Assembly: GCF_043789415.1 (NCBI RefSeq)
Contig: NZ_JBDLLW010000001.1
Location: 124,001-188,000 of the forward strand
Direction: 5' to 3'
DNA length: 64,000 nt
Source of the DNA: Renibacterium sp043789415
GTDB taxonomy: Bacteria > Actinomycetota > Actinomycetes > Actinomycetales > Micrococcaceae
A model generated the notes under the pieces. That model made no database searches. It worked only from the letters and a program-made list of their open reading frames with translations, and had not been told where the DNA came from. Shown piece after piece: positions 8,159-17,400 of the stretch. Position 1 is the first letter of the stretch. Every line of letters starts with the position of its first letter. Both the position numbers and the translations under genes were made by a program.

Positions 8159-9145
8159 TTACCGGCTCAGCTCTGAGATGGGAGTGCTCTCTTCGACCAG
8201 GCGGCGTGCCGTGGCCTCGTCGAGGATCAGTTCGGTGGCCAGTCCGGCGGCCAGGGCACCGCGCAGACCGTTGATCTTGGATACCCCGGAGACCACGCAG
8301 ATACGGCGCCGCACCTGGCGGAGCAAGGACAGCGGCGGACCGGAAGACCGCTCGTTCATGGCGATGCCAGCATCGCTGCCGTCTGCGCGGAAGAACACCG
8401 TGGCAACATCGCCCACCACCGAACTCGCGGCCAGCTCATCAAGATCGGTTTCGTCCAGGTATCCGCCGGAGTAAACATGGCTGGGCACATCGGCATCGGT
8501 CGAACCCACACCGAAAACCGACATGGTCATCCGCTCTTGCAATTGCAGGATCCGTTGCACACTGCGTTCATTCCACATCGCGACTTTGGTCTCCGGGCGA
8601 TCGAAGAAGGCGGGCACCGGGAACTGCTCCACTCTCGCGCTGTAGGCGTGACCGAAGCGGCGCAGGATCTCCGAGGCGTAGGTGATGCCGCTGGTCCGGG
8701 TGTTTCCTGCTCCATTGAGCTGCACGATTGTGCAATCATGAGTGGTTTTCTGCCGCAGATGACGGCTTACCGCGCTGAGAGTGGAGCCCCAGGCCACCCC
8801 CACCACGGCGTTGGAATCCACCAGCGGAGTGATCGTTCTGGCGGCTTGCAGTGCCACCCGGTCCAGCACCTCGCCTTCGTTGAGGGTGTCCGGGACCGGT
8901 ACCACGTGCGCATCGACGTGGAAGCGGGAACGGATCTGTCGCTCCAATTCAGGGGCTATCTCGCGTGGCGAGCGAATCTGGATCTGCACCAGGCCGCTGT
9001 TCCGCGCCGCTGCGAGCAGCCGCGAGACGGTGGAGCGAGAAGTGCGCAGCTCATGCGCTATGGCGTCCATGGTGAGGTCCTGCAAATAGTACATCTGAGC
9101 AGCGCGCAGGCTATCGGAGTTGCTCAAAGAGGGGTGCCTGGGCAT
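8159..9145 (-). CDS. SorC/DeoR-type sugar-binding transcriptional regulator
   Basis: 328 residues from ATG 9145 (MPRHPSLSNSDSL). Longer frames up to 9361 would read into glpD and through the operator, and the next ATG upstream (9175) lies in it. The N-terminal helix-turn-helix is MYYLQDLTMDAIAHELRTSRSTVSRLL; the rest is the sugar-binding domain of the SorC family (VGVAWGSTLSAVSRHL, FRADG near the end, VVSGVSKINGLRGALAAGLATELILDE). The effector is usually a phosphorylated sugar. Divergence from glpDFK suggests glycerol-3-phosphate or a related compound. It is also the first gene of the AKR-hydrolase-glycosyltransferase operon, which ties the two units together. Confidence 0.87.
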   Translation of the reverse strand: MPRHPSLSNSDSLRAAQMYYLQDLTMDAIAHELRTSRSTVSRLLAAARNSGLVQIQIRSPREIAPELERQIRSRFHVDAHVVPVPDTLNEGEVLDRVALQAARTITPLVDSNAVVGVAWGSTLSAVSRHLRQKTTHDCTIVQLNGAGNTRTSGITYASEILRRFGHAYSARVEQFPVPAFFDRPETKVAMWNERSVQRILQLQERMTMSVFGVGSTDADVPSHVYSGGYLDETDLDELAASSVVGDVATVFFRADGSDAGIAMNERSSGPPLSLLRQVRRRICVVSGVSKINGLRGALAAGLATELILDEATARRLVEESTPISELSR

Positions 9146-9160
9146 CTGACACAACCATTC

Positions 9161-9210
9161 TGCACGTTTGTGCATCTGACTTGACTGAAATTTCAGAACC
9201 TTTAAAGAAT
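9161..9210. promoter_or_regulatory. glpD promoter with two palindromes
   Basis: Between the divergent regulator and glpD lie TGCAC-GTTT-GTGCA (9161-9174) and a perfect 12-bp palindrome CTGAAATTTCAG (9185-9196). The glpD promoter is read as TTGACT (9181-9186), 18-bp spacer, AAGAAT (9205-9210), with the ATG seven bases later at 9218, so glpD is probably leaderless. The second palindrome fills the promoter spacer and the first lies just upstream, between both start codons. A GCATCTGAC direct repeat (9142-9150, 9172-9180) is also present. The SorC regulator is the obvious candidate ligand. Confidence 0.6.
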
Positions 9211-9217
9211 AGAGCTT

Positions 9218-10990
9218 ATGACCGAGCAACAGAACATCGCAGTTCCTTTCAGCACCGAGCGGGACGACGTCCGTGCTCTTCGCGAGCGCCCGCGGGCGCA
9301 AGTCTTGGTGATCGGAGGTGGCATCAACGGCGTCGGAACCTTCCGTGATCTGGCCTTGCAAGGCGTGGATGTCGCCTTAGTGGAACGCGGCGATTATTGC
9401 CAGGGAGCCTCGGGAGCCTCCTCGCATATGATCCACGGCGGGATCCGTTACCTGGAAAACGGCGAATTCCGCTTGGTCAAGGAATCGGTGCAGGAACGCA
9501 ATGGCCTGCTGAAGATCGCTCCGCACTACGTCAAGCCGCTCAAGACGACGATTCCGATCTTCTCCACTGTTTCCGGTGTGCTGAATGCACCGCTGCGCTT
9601 CCTGACTCATAAGCAGCAGGGAAAGCCAAAAGAGCGCGGTGCCTTCCTGATCAAACTAGGGCTCAGCCTCTATGACTCCTTCTCCCGCGACGGCGGCAAT
9701 GTTCCGCGGCATCAGTTCCAGGGACGTAAAAAAGCCCTGGCGACCTTGCCCCGGCTGAACTCCGGTATCAAATATGCCGCAACCTACTTCGATGCCTCGG
9801 TGCACAATCCGGAGCGGCTCACCCTCGATGTACTGCGCGATGGCGTGCAGGCAGGCAACAGTTCCGGGGGAGTCCGCGCTGAGGAATCGCGGGCACGAGC
9901 CAGCAACTATCTCTCGGTCACGGAGATCTCCGAGGACGGCGTCGAACTGACCGATCAGCTGACCGGTGAGAGCTTCAGCTTCACCCCGGATCTCATCGTG
10001 AACACCACCGGTGCCTGGGTCGATGAAACCAATGCCGCCATGGGGTCCGCGACTTCCTTCATGGGCGGGACTAAAGGCTCTCATATCGTGCTGGATCACC
10101 CCGAGCTGCTCGCCGCCTGCGCTGGGCGGGAGATCTTCTTCGAGCACACCGATGGCCGCATCGTGCTGATCTATCCGATGGGGGATCGGGTGCTGGTCGG
10201 CACCACCGACGTCGACGCCGATATGAGCGAGGACGCGATCTGCACCGAAGACGAGATCGATTACTTCTTCGATCTGGTCGGTCACGTCTTCCCGTCGATC
10301 AAGGTCGAGCGCGAGCACATCGTCTACTCCTTCGCCGGGGTGCGACCGCTGCCCAAGCACGATGCGACTCAGCCCGGCTTCGTCTCGCGGGACTACCGGA
10401 TCGAACGCGCCGATCGCTCGGTGGCGGGTCGTTCCATCCCGGTGCTCAGCCTGGTCGGCGGAAAGTGGACGACGTTCCGCGCGCTCAGCGAGCACCTGAG
10501 CAACGACGTACTCGCCCTGATCGGCAAGGAGCGCAAGGTCTCCACCGCTAAGCTCTCCATCGGCGGCGGGGTCGGCTTCCCAGCGAGCGATGCCGCCGTC
10601 GAGCGCTGGATCCTCGATCACACCAGTGCGCAGATCAGCGCGGAGCGAGCGGCTGTCTTGCTGACCCGTTACGGCTCAAGAGCTGAGCAAGTGATCAAGT
10701 ACCTTGAGGCGGGCACCGACAAAGTACTAGATTCGACCTATGAACTGAGCCTTCGTGAGCTGACTTATATGGCGGAGCACGAACAGCTCGGACATTTGGT
10801 GGATGTGCTGATTCGACGGACCTCTTTGGCCTTCCGAGGCTTGGTCACCGAGCAGTTGCTGGCCGAACTGGCCGAAGCTCTGCGTGGCCCGCTGGATTGG
10901 AGTGCCGAAAGGGTACAGTTCGAGATCAAGCACGCAGAGTTTGTCCTGGACCGCTTCCACCGGGTTCAGGTGCAGGACTTGGTTGCCTGA
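9218..10990 (+). CDS. glpD: Glycerol-3-phosphate dehydrogenase, FAD-dependent
   Basis: 590 residues from ATG 9218. GlpD oxidises glycerol-3-phosphate to dihydroxyacetone phosphate at the membrane and passes electrons to the quinone pool. It has the FAD dinucleotide fold VLVIGGGINGVGTFRDLALQG (first 20 residues of it at about 30-50), the family motif SSHMIHGGIRYLENGEF, a central RVLVGTTDVDAD and a C-terminal DAO_C domain. It is followed by glpF (81-base gap) and glpK, a complete glycerol uptake and catabolism operon. Two palindromes over its promoter suggest control by the divergent SorC-type regulator. Confidence 0.96.
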   Translation: MTEQQNIAVPFSTERDDVRALRERPRAQVLVIGGGINGVGTFRDLALQGVDVALVERGDYCQGASGASSHMIHGGIRYLENGEFRLVKESVQERNGLLKIAPHYVKPLKTTIPIFSTVSGVLNAPLRFLTHKQQGKPKERGAFLIKLGLSLYDSFSRDGGNVPRHQFQGRKKALATLPRLNSGIKYAATYFDASVHNPERLTLDVLRDGVQAGNSSGGVRAEESRARASNYLSVTEISEDGVELTDQLTGESFSFTPDLIVNTTGAWVDETNAAMGSATSFMGGTKGSHIVLDHPELLAACAGREIFFEHTDGRIVLIYPMGDRVLVGTTDVDADMSEDAICTEDEIDYFFDLVGHVFPSIKVEREHIVYSFAGVRPLPKHDATQPGFVSRDYRIERADRSVAGRSIPVLSLVGGKWTTFRALSEHLSNDVLALIGKERKVSTAKLSIGGGVGFPASDAAVERWILDHTSAQISAERAAVLLTRYGSRAEQVIKYLEAGTDKVLDSTYELSLRELTYMAEHEQLGHLVDVLIRRTSLAFRGLVTEQLLAELAEALRGPLDWSAERVQFEIKHAEFVLDRFHRVQVQDLVA

Positions 10991-11071
10991 AGGCCGTTGG
11001 GGGTCGAAGCATCAAGAACGCTGGTGTTCACCTGAGGCCAGCGCAAGACACGTACTGAGGAGTCAAAGACG

Positions 11072-11824
11072 ATGAATCTACTGGAGATATTCCTCTCCGA
11101 ATTACTCGGCACCGCCATTTTGATCCTATTGGGCACCGGCGTGGTGGCCAATGTCGCGCTGAAAGGGACCAAAGGTAACGCCGGTGGCACCTTAATGGTC
11201 AACTTCGGCTGGGGCCTGGCGGTCTTCGCCGGTGTCTATGTCGCTTTTAAGTCCGGAGCGCACCTGAACCCAGCGGTGACTGTCGGCGTCGCGATCAATA
11301 AGCTGATGCAGGGCGACCACGAGTTCGTCAAAGGCGTCGATATCAACGCCGGAACCATCTCGCTCTACATCATCGCCCAGTTGCTGGGTGCTATTATCGG
11401 CGCGGTGCTCTGCTGGCTCGCCTATAAGCAGCACTTTGACGCCGAGCCGGAAGCCGCCAATAAGCTCGGAGTCTTCTCCACCGGTCCGGCGATCCGGAAC
11501 ACGGCCTGGAACCTGGTGACCGAAATCATCGCTACCTTCGTGCTGGTCTTCGTGATTATCCTGTTCGCAGGAACCCCGACCGAGCTCGGCCCGCTTGCCG
11601 TTGCCATGTTGGTGGTGGGCATTGGTGCCTCGCTCGGTGGGCCCACCGGTTACGCGATCAACCCGGCGCGTGACCTCGGCCCGCGTATTGCTCACGCTTT
11701 CTTACCGATTAAAGGCAAGGGTTCCAGCGACTGGAGCTACTCCTGGATTCCGGTGGTCGGCCCGCTGATCGGTGGCGCCATCGCCGCGGTGGCCGCTCCT
11801 TTGGTCTCTGTCTGGGTTAAGTAG
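11072..11824 (+). CDS. glpF: Glycerol facilitator (MIP/aquaglyceroporin)
   Basis: 250 residues from ATG 11072, with TGAGGAG upstream. It has six membrane segments and two pore half-helices: HLNPAVTVG near residue 70 and AINPARDLGPR near residue 195. The Asp after the second NPAR motif (ARDLGPR) marks glycerol facilitators rather than strict water channels. It lets glycerol diffuse in, where GlpK traps it. It sits between glpD and glpK, with 44 bases to the next start. Confidence 0.95.
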   Translation: MNLLEIFLSELLGTAILILLGTGVVANVALKGTKGNAGGTLMVNFGWGLAVFAGVYVAFKSGAHLNPAVTVGVAINKLMQGDHEFVKGVDINAGTISLYIIAQLLGAIIGAVLCWLAYKQHFDAEPEAANKLGVFSTGPAIRNTAWNLVTEIIATFVLVFVIILFAGTPTELGPLAVAMLVVGIGASLGGPTGYAINPARDLGPRIAHAFLPIKGKGSSDWSYSWIPVVGPLIGGAIAAVAAPLVSVWVK

Positions 11825-11868
11825 CAACACCACTTCCGCAATCACAGGCATCGACAAAGGAGTTCATC

Positions 11869-13383
11869 ATGCCGCAGTACGTTATAGCCATTGACCAGGG
11901 AACCACTTCGAGCAGGGCCATCGTCTTCGACCACGACGGCAATATCGTCTCTACCGGCCAGAAGGAGCACGAGCAGATTTTCCCGAAGGCTGGCTGGGTT
12001 GAGCACAATGCCACAGAGATCTGGGACAACACCAGAGAGGTGATCGGCAGCGCTCTGTCGAAGGCGAACCTGACCCGGCACGATATTGCCGCGGTCGGCA
12101 TCACCAACCAGCGGGAAACCGCGGTGGTCTGGGACAAGAAGACCGGTGAGCCTGTCTACAACGCGATTGTCTGGCAGGACACCAGGACTCAGGACATCGT
12201 GGATCAGCTCGCTGCCGAGGGCGGCGTCGAGAGATTTAAGGACAAAGTCGGGCTGCCTTTGGCCACTTACTTCTCCGGCACCAAGATCAAGTGGATCCTG
12301 GACAATGTCGAAGGTGCCCGGGAACGGGCCGAGGCCGGGGACCTGCTCTTCGGCAACACCGATTCCTGGGTCACCTGGAACCTGACCGGCGGCGTGGACG
12401 GCGGGGTGCACATCACCGACGTCACTAATGCCTCCAGGACCATGTTCATGGATCTGGAGACCTTGTCCTGGGATCAGTCGATCCTTGACGCCTTCGGGGT
12501 TCCAGCCTCGATGCTGCCCGAGATCAAGTCCTCTTCCGAGGTCTATGGCACGGTGCACACCTCGCAGTTGCTGCGTGAGGTGCCGGTGGCCGGAATCCTC
12601 GGTGACCAGCAGGCCGCGACCTTCGGCCAAGCTGCTTTCGAGGCCGGCGAGGCCAAGAACACCTACGGCACCGGTTGCTTCCTGATCTTCAACACCGGCG
12701 AAGAGATCGTTCGTTCGAAGAACGGCTTGCTGACCACCGTCGGCTACAAGCTCGGCGACGCACCGACGCACTATGCGCTGGAAGGCTCCATCGCCGTCGC
12801 CGGTTCACTGATCCAATGGCTCAGGGACAACCTGGGGATGATCTCCAGCGCGCCCGAAGTAGAAGAGCTCGCAGCTGCTGTGGAGGACAACGGTGGGGTG
12901 TACATCGTTCCGGCGTTCTCCGGTTTGTTCGCACCGTACTGGCGTTCGGATGCTCGTGGTGCGATCGTCGGGATGACCCGCTATGTCAATCGCAATCACA
13001 TCGCCCGGGCTGCGTTGGAGGCTACCGCCTTCCAGACCCGCGAGGTGCTGGATGCGGTCAATGCGGATTCGGGTGTGCCACTGACCGAGTTGAAGGTCGA
13101 CGGCGGGATGGTCGCCAACGATGCGCTGATGCAGTTCCAGGCCGATATTCTCGGTGTCCCGGTGATTCGTCCCCGGGTCACTGAGACCACCGCGCTGGGT
13201 GCTGCCTACGCTGCTGGGCTAGCGGTCGGCTTCTGGAACGGTTTGGGAGAGCTTTCCTCGAACTGGGCCGAAGACAAGCGCTGGGAGCCGCAGCTGGAAG
13301 ATGCCGAGCGGGATCGTCAGCTGCGGCTCTGGAAGAAGGCCGTCACCAAGTCGATGGACTGGGTCGACGAAGACGTCCGCTGA
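11869..13383 (+). CDS. glpK: Glycerol kinase
   Basis: 504 residues from ATG 11869, preceded by AAAGGAG. GlpK phosphorylates glycerol with ATP. FGGY-family signatures are clear: AIDQGTTSSRAIVFD at the N-terminus, GWVEHNATEIW, QDTRTQ, LGDQQAATFGQ, and the C-terminal LKVDGGMVANDALMQFQADILGVPV. Full length for the family. It is the last gene of the glp operon; a long hairpin starts one base after its stop. Confidence 0.97.
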   Translation: MPQYVIAIDQGTTSSRAIVFDHDGNIVSTGQKEHEQIFPKAGWVEHNATEIWDNTREVIGSALSKANLTRHDIAAVGITNQRETAVVWDKKTGEPVYNAIVWQDTRTQDIVDQLAAEGGVERFKDKVGLPLATYFSGTKIKWILDNVEGARERAEAGDLLFGNTDSWVTWNLTGGVDGGVHITDVTNASRTMFMDLETLSWDQSILDAFGVPASMLPEIKSSSEVYGTVHTSQLLREVPVAGILGDQQAATFGQAAFEAGEAKNTYGTGCFLIFNTGEEIVRSKNGLLTTVGYKLGDAPTHYALEGSIAVAGSLIQWLRDNLGMISSAPEVEELAAAVEDNGGVYIVPAFSGLFAPYWRSDARGAIVGMTRYVNRNHIARAALEATAFQTREVLDAVNADSGVPLTELKVDGGMVANDALMQFQADILGVPVIRPRVTETTALGAAYAAGLAVGFWNGLGELSSNWAEDKRWEPQLEDAERDRQLRLWKKAVTKSMDWVDEDVR

Positions 13384-13384
13384 C

Positions 13385-13444
13385 GAGTGGGGCGCTCCCG
13401 AAGTGTCGACTGCGTCGCCACGTCGGGGCCCTCGCGCCCCACTC
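13385..13444 (+). terminator. Hairpin after glpK
   Basis: GAGTGGGGCGC at 13385-13395 pairs with GCGCCCCACTC at 13434-13444, an 11-bp arm enclosing a 38-base loop with further GC-rich pairing. It starts one base after the glpK stop and is followed by TTAGCTGTT rather than a clean T-run. It may terminate or stabilise the glp message. Confidence 0.6.
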
Positions 13445-13510
13445 TTAGCTGTTCGGCCCCTGTCGCTCTCTTAGGGCCTATGGCTGTGTGCTCCTCCGTC
13501 TCAGACCAGC

Positions 13511-13591
13511 TGTCCCACTGAATGTTGCTGGAGTTACGGAAGTGACTGTTTCAGATGAACTTTCACAACTTCTGAAACACTCAGTGGGACA
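13511..13591. repeat. 81-bp MITE-like element with nested inverted repeats
   Basis: Terminal 11-bp perfect inverted repeats TGTCCCACTGA (13511-13521) and TCAGTGGGACA (13581-13591) flank 59 bases that hold a second inverted repeat, TGTTTCAGA (13547-13555) and TCTGAAACA (13571-13579). Aligning the two ends beyond 11 bases gives a longer imperfect match (TGTT, AGTT and AAGT blocks at equal distances), as in the two ends of an insertion sequence joined without a transposase. No clear target duplication is seen. It lies between the convergent glpK and putA genes. An alternative is a simple transcription-stop hairpin. Confidence 0.6.
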
Positions 13592-13613
13592 AAGGACTTA
13601 ATAAACTGGCGGG

Positions 13614-13653
13614 GCGGGTCAGATGTTTGCAAGACATCTGACCCGCTCGTTTT
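13614..13653 (+). terminator. Intrinsic terminator between glpK and putA
   Basis: GCGGGTCAGATGT (13614-13626) and ACATCTGACCCGC (13634-13646) form a perfect 13-bp stem with a 7-base loop, followed on the plus strand by TCGTTTT. It ends at the putA stop codon, so it can also serve putA from the other side, where a weaker TTTATT tract lies downstream. Confidence 0.85.
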
Positions 13654-16600
13654 AGCCGAACACGGTGTGCGAGATGTTATCCGGGTTGCCGAAACGGTGC
13701 GCGGTGATCGCTATCGCTTGCTCGTGCAGGAAGGGCAGTAGCTCGACCCGTCCCGCCTCGGTGACCGCACCGGAGTAGATGGCGATATCCGGGCTGCCCT
13801 CACTCGCATCCAGGAGTGCGGTCTCAGCGGTACGGTTGACGTCGCCCACCAGCCGCACTCGGATCGCACCGCGAGCAGTAACCCGGGCCACCCAATCGGC
13901 CTCAGTCTCCACCAGGGCCTGCACTCCGAGTTGGATTAGCGCATTGCGCAGGGGAGTCGTCGGTTCCTGAGGCAGCGAGATGTTCACTGAGCCGCCGGCT
14001 TGATATCCCGCCGCGGCGACGCGCAGCAACTCAGCAACGGAACCGGCAGAGTCAGTGGACCAGCGCACCTCCACCGGCACCGGAAGGTAACGGAAGACAT
14101 TCCGCTCCACGCCCAGTCCGGAGACATCCCTGCAGACCCCGAACTCCTCTTGCCACTGCCGGAGATCATCAGCGAGAGCCCGGTTCAGGAAATCAAGCTC
14201 GGCGCTGGAAAGCTCTGCCGAAAGAGCCTTAACCGCTTGTTCGACGGCGGGCCTCAACGTCCCCGGTTCCACGTCCGCTATCGGAGTTGACTCCCAGGAA
14301 CCCAAGTGGATCAGGTAGTTGGGGCCGCCCGCTTTAGCACCGGCACCCACCGATGAGCGCTTCCAACCACCGAAGGGCTGACGCTGCACAATAGCACCGG
14401 TGATACCTCGATTGACGTAGAGGTTGCCGGCCTGAACCTTGTCCAGCCAGAGGCTCAATTCGGCGGCGTCCATGGTGTGAAGGCCCGCGGTCAGCCCATA
14501 AGCCGAGGCATTCTGCAGTTCAATCGCCTCTTCCAGGGTCTTCGCCGTCATAATGCCGAGTACCGGACCGAAGAATTCGGTCAGGTGGTAGTAGCTATTG
14601 GGCTGCACTCCGGTGCGCACTCCGGGGGAGTAGAGCCTACCTTCTGCATCGAGTTGACGAGGCTGGACCAGCCAGGATTCCCCTTCGCCGAGTGTGGTCA
14701 ATGCGGTTTTCAACTTGCCTGCCGCCGATTCAATGATCGGACCCATCTCGGTCTCAGGATCGTCGGGGAAACCGACCTTGAGAGAAGACGCAGCATCAAC
14801 CAGCTGATGCCGGAAGCGCTCCGAGGCGGCTACCGAACCGACCAGGATCACCAGCGAAGCCGCTGAGCACTTCTGCCCGGCGTGTCCGAAAGCTGATTTC
14901 ACCACGTCTTTGGCAGCCACATCGAGATCGGCGCTCGGCGTCACAATGATCGCGTTCTTGCCGCTGGTCTCGGCGAGCAGCGGCAAATCGGCCCGCCAGG
15001 AACGGAAGAGCTTCGCGGTCTCATAAGCGCCGGTGAGAATCACCCGATCCACCGAAGGATGCGAGATCAGATGCTGACCGATCGGTCCTTCCGCGACATC
15101 GGCGAAGATCAGCGCATCCCGGGGCACGCCAGCAGCCCAGAGCGCCTCAACCACTCCGGCGGCACAGCGTTTTGCCTGCGGGGCCGGTTTGACGATCACC
15201 GAGCTGCCCGCGGCGAGCGGGGCCAGAATGGAACCGGCGGTGATAGCGATCGGGAAGTTCCACGGCGGGGTGACCACGGTGAGCTTTGAGGGGATGAATC
15301 GGGCCCCTCGCACCTGATCGAGCTTCACCGCGTTCATCGCGTAGTAATTCGCGAAGTCAATCGCCTCGCTGATCTCCACATCGCCTTCGCCGAGGGTCTT
15401 CCCGGTCTCGCTCGCCGCGACTTCAATCAGCTGACCACGGCGTGAGGAGAGTTCGACGGCGGCCTTCCGCAGCACTGCGGCTCGGCCTGCGCTGCCCTGC
15501 GCTGCCCAAGCAGTTTGAGCTGAGACGGCGCGTTCAATCAGTTCGTCAACCGCCTCGCGGCTGTCGAAGGAGGACGCCGCCACCAGTTCCACTCCCAGCT
15601 GGGAGGAGGAAACCTTGGAGAGCACCTCGCGCCCCCAGGCCCGAATATTCGGCAGTGAAGAATCCGAATCGTCGGCGTTGCGGAACCCGCCCTCGAGCGA
15701 CTCCGGTGCACGATCTGTTTTTTGTGCACGGTTGGGCTGAGGCACAGTGCTATCCAGGGCGGCGAGCGAATCCAGGAAGCGCTTGGTCTCGCGTTCCAGC
15801 AGTTGCGGGTTCGTCGTCAACTCGAACACCGCGGACATGAAATTGTCCTGGCTAGCGTTCTCTTCGAGCCGCCGGATCAGGTAGCTGATCGCGACGTCGA
15901 ACTGCTGCGGTTTGACCACGGGAGTGTAGAGCAGGAGCGAGCCGACGTCCTGGCGGACCGCGTCCGCCTGGTCCTCGGCCATGCCGAGCAGCATCTCGAA
16001 TTCGACCTGGCCGGAGACACCGCGTCGTTCAGCGAGCAAGTGTGCAAAGGCGATGTCGAAAAGATTGTGCCCCGCCACGCCGAGTCGTACGGCCGCGGTG
16101 TTCTCCGTTTGTAATGCCCAGTCCAGACAGCGCTTGTAATTGGTATCGGCGTCCTGTTTGGAAGCCACCGTAGCCAGTTGCCAGCCGTGGATCGTGGCAT
16201 CGACCTTTTCCATCGCCAGATTGGCGCCCTTGACCAAGCGGACCTTAATGCCTGCGCCGCCTGCGGCCCGGCGTGCCTGAGCCCACTGCGTCAGATCCTG
16301 CAGGGCTGCCAAAGCATCTGGCAGGTAGGCTTGCAGCACGATGCCGGCTTCTAAGCTCCGTAACTCAGGTCGATCGAGAATCCGCTTGAAGACCTCGACG
16401 GTGAGATCCAGATCGTGGTATTCCTCCATGTCCAAGTTGATGAACTTGGGCACTGCCGAAGCTGCGGCGTCCTGATAGAGCGGCACCAGCCGCTCGGTGA
16501 TCTTCAGAACGCTCTCTTCGAAGGCCCACATATTCAACTGGGCCACCACGGAGGAGACCTTAATGGAGACATAGTCGACATCAGGGCGGGCCAGCAGTTC

Positions 16601-17116
16601 CTTGGTTCCGGCCAGCCGGGCATCGGCTTCCTTATTACCGAGGACGGCTTCGCCGAGCAGGTTGATGTTCAACCGGGTGTGATCGTGCTTGAGCTTGGCG
16701 ATGGCTGCACCGAGCTGGCGAGGGCGAGCATCCACGATCAGATGTGCCACCATCTGGCGAAGAATGCTCCGGGCGATCGGCACTACCGCCCAGGGCAGTA
16801 AGGGGGCCGCCACACCGCCCAACCGAACCCCGGCCTTCATATACCAGGGCAGGAACTTCGGGGTGGTGCGGGCTAGCAACGACAGATTGCGGGCCGCGAC
16901 CCCGAGGTCCTCGGGCCGCACCACGCGATCGACGAAACCGATGGTGAAATCTAGGCCGTTTTGATCTTTGAGCACTTCGGCCAGCAGGGCGGCGGAACTC
17001 GCTGCTTTTTTGGCCGAACTTGAGACGGGTGTTTCGAGCCATTTTCGAACCAGGGCGACGGCGTCATCGGCCAATTCGCTGGGGCGTGGGTTTACTGGAG
17101 CAAACATTTGAGGCAT
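13652..17116 (-). CDS. putA: Bifunctional proline dehydrogenase / glutamate-semialdehyde dehydrogenase
   Basis: 1154 residues if started at ATG 17116 (MPQMFAPVNPRPSELADDA); the frame is open to 17215 but the extra 33 residues look non-coding. PutA oxidises proline to glutamate in two steps. The proline dehydrogenase barrel covers roughly residues 60-460 (YVSIKVSSVVAQLN, FINLDMEEYHDLDLT, KVRLVKGANLAMEK) and the aldehyde dehydrogenase roughly 520-1000, with TVVTPPWNFPIAI, the Glu in LLAETSGKNAIIV and the catalytic Cys in GHAGQKCSAAS. A C-terminal tail of about 150 residues follows. There is no N-terminal DNA-binding domain, so it does not regulate itself as in enteric bacteria. Confidence 0.95.
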   Translation of the reverse strand: MPQMFAPVNPRPSELADDAVALVRKWLETPVSSSAKKAASSAALLAEVLKDQNGLDFTIGFVDRVVRPEDLGVAARNLSLLARTTPKFLPWYMKAGVRLGGVAAPLLPWAVVPIARSILRQMVAHLIVDARPRQLGAAIAKLKHDHTRLNINLLGEAVLGNKEADARLAGTKELLARPDVDYVSIKVSSVVAQLNMWAFEESVLKITERLVPLYQDAAASAVPKFINLDMEEYHDLDLTVEVFKRILDRPELRSLEAGIVLQAYLPDALAALQDLTQWAQARRAAGGAGIKVRLVKGANLAMEKVDATIHGWQLATVASKQDADTNYKRCLDWALQTENTAAVRLGVAGHNLFDIAFAHLLAERRGVSGQVEFEMLLGMAEDQADAVRQDVGSLLLYTPVVKPQQFDVAISYLIRRLEENASQDNFMSAVFELTTNPQLLERETKRFLDSLAALDSTVPQPNRAQKTDRAPESLEGGFRNADDSDSSLPNIRAWGREVLSKVSSSQLGVELVAASSFDSREAVDELIERAVSAQTAWAAQGSAGRAAVLRKAAVELSSRRGQLIEVAASETGKTLGEGDVEISEAIDFANYYAMNAVKLDQVRGARFIPSKLTVVTPPWNFPIAITAGSILAPLAAGSSVIVKPAPQAKRCAAGVVEALWAAGVPRDALIFADVAEGPIGQHLISHPSVDRVILTGAYETAKLFRSWRADLPLLAETSGKNAIIVTPSADLDVAAKDVVKSAFGHAGQKCSAASLVILVGSVAASERFRHQLVDAASSLKVGFPDDPETEMGPIIESAAGKLKTALTTLGEGESWLVQPRQLDAEGRLYSPGVRTGVQPNSYYHLTEFFGPVLGIMTAKTLEEAIELQNASAYGLTAGLHTMDAAELSLWLDKVQAGNLYVNRGITGAIVQRQPFGGWKRSSVGAGAKAGGPNYLIHLGSWESTPIADVEPGTLRPAVEQAVKALSAELSSAELDFLNRALADDLRQWQEEFGVCRDVSGLGVERNVFRYLPVPVEVRWSTDSAGSVAELLRVAAAGYQAGGSVNISLPQEPTTPLRNALIQLGVQALVETEADWVARVTARGAIRVRLVGDVNRTAETALLDASEGSPDIAIYSGAVTEAGRVELLPFLHEQAIAITAHRFGNPDNISHTVFG

Positions 17117-17400
17117 ATGAGAAGACCTATCAAATGACGGGCCAGCCGTGCGTTGGATCGACGGTGACCGATCGGCCGTGGGAGCACTCCTCCTCGGCAC
17201 GAATGCGCAAGGCATTCAAGCATAAGGATATCGTCAAGAGAGCACGGTAAATAACCCACTGCCGAGCTGTTCGGCCTGCCGGCACGCTCACCGCCGTCAG
17301 TACGGCTGATGTTGCCGGAATCTCTCATTCTGGCCCTTACTTAATATTCAGCGGGAGGCCCGGTCAGCTGAGGACGACCTGGTTGGCGGCCAGGATGCGC

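Noticed and set aside
9656..10621. A 321-residue minus-strand frame opposite glpD
   Set aside because: It is a shadow of glpD with low-complexity composition and no recognised motif.
11842..12771. A 309-residue minus-strand frame opposite glpK
   Set aside because: glpK signatures are clear on the plus strand and the opposite frame has none.
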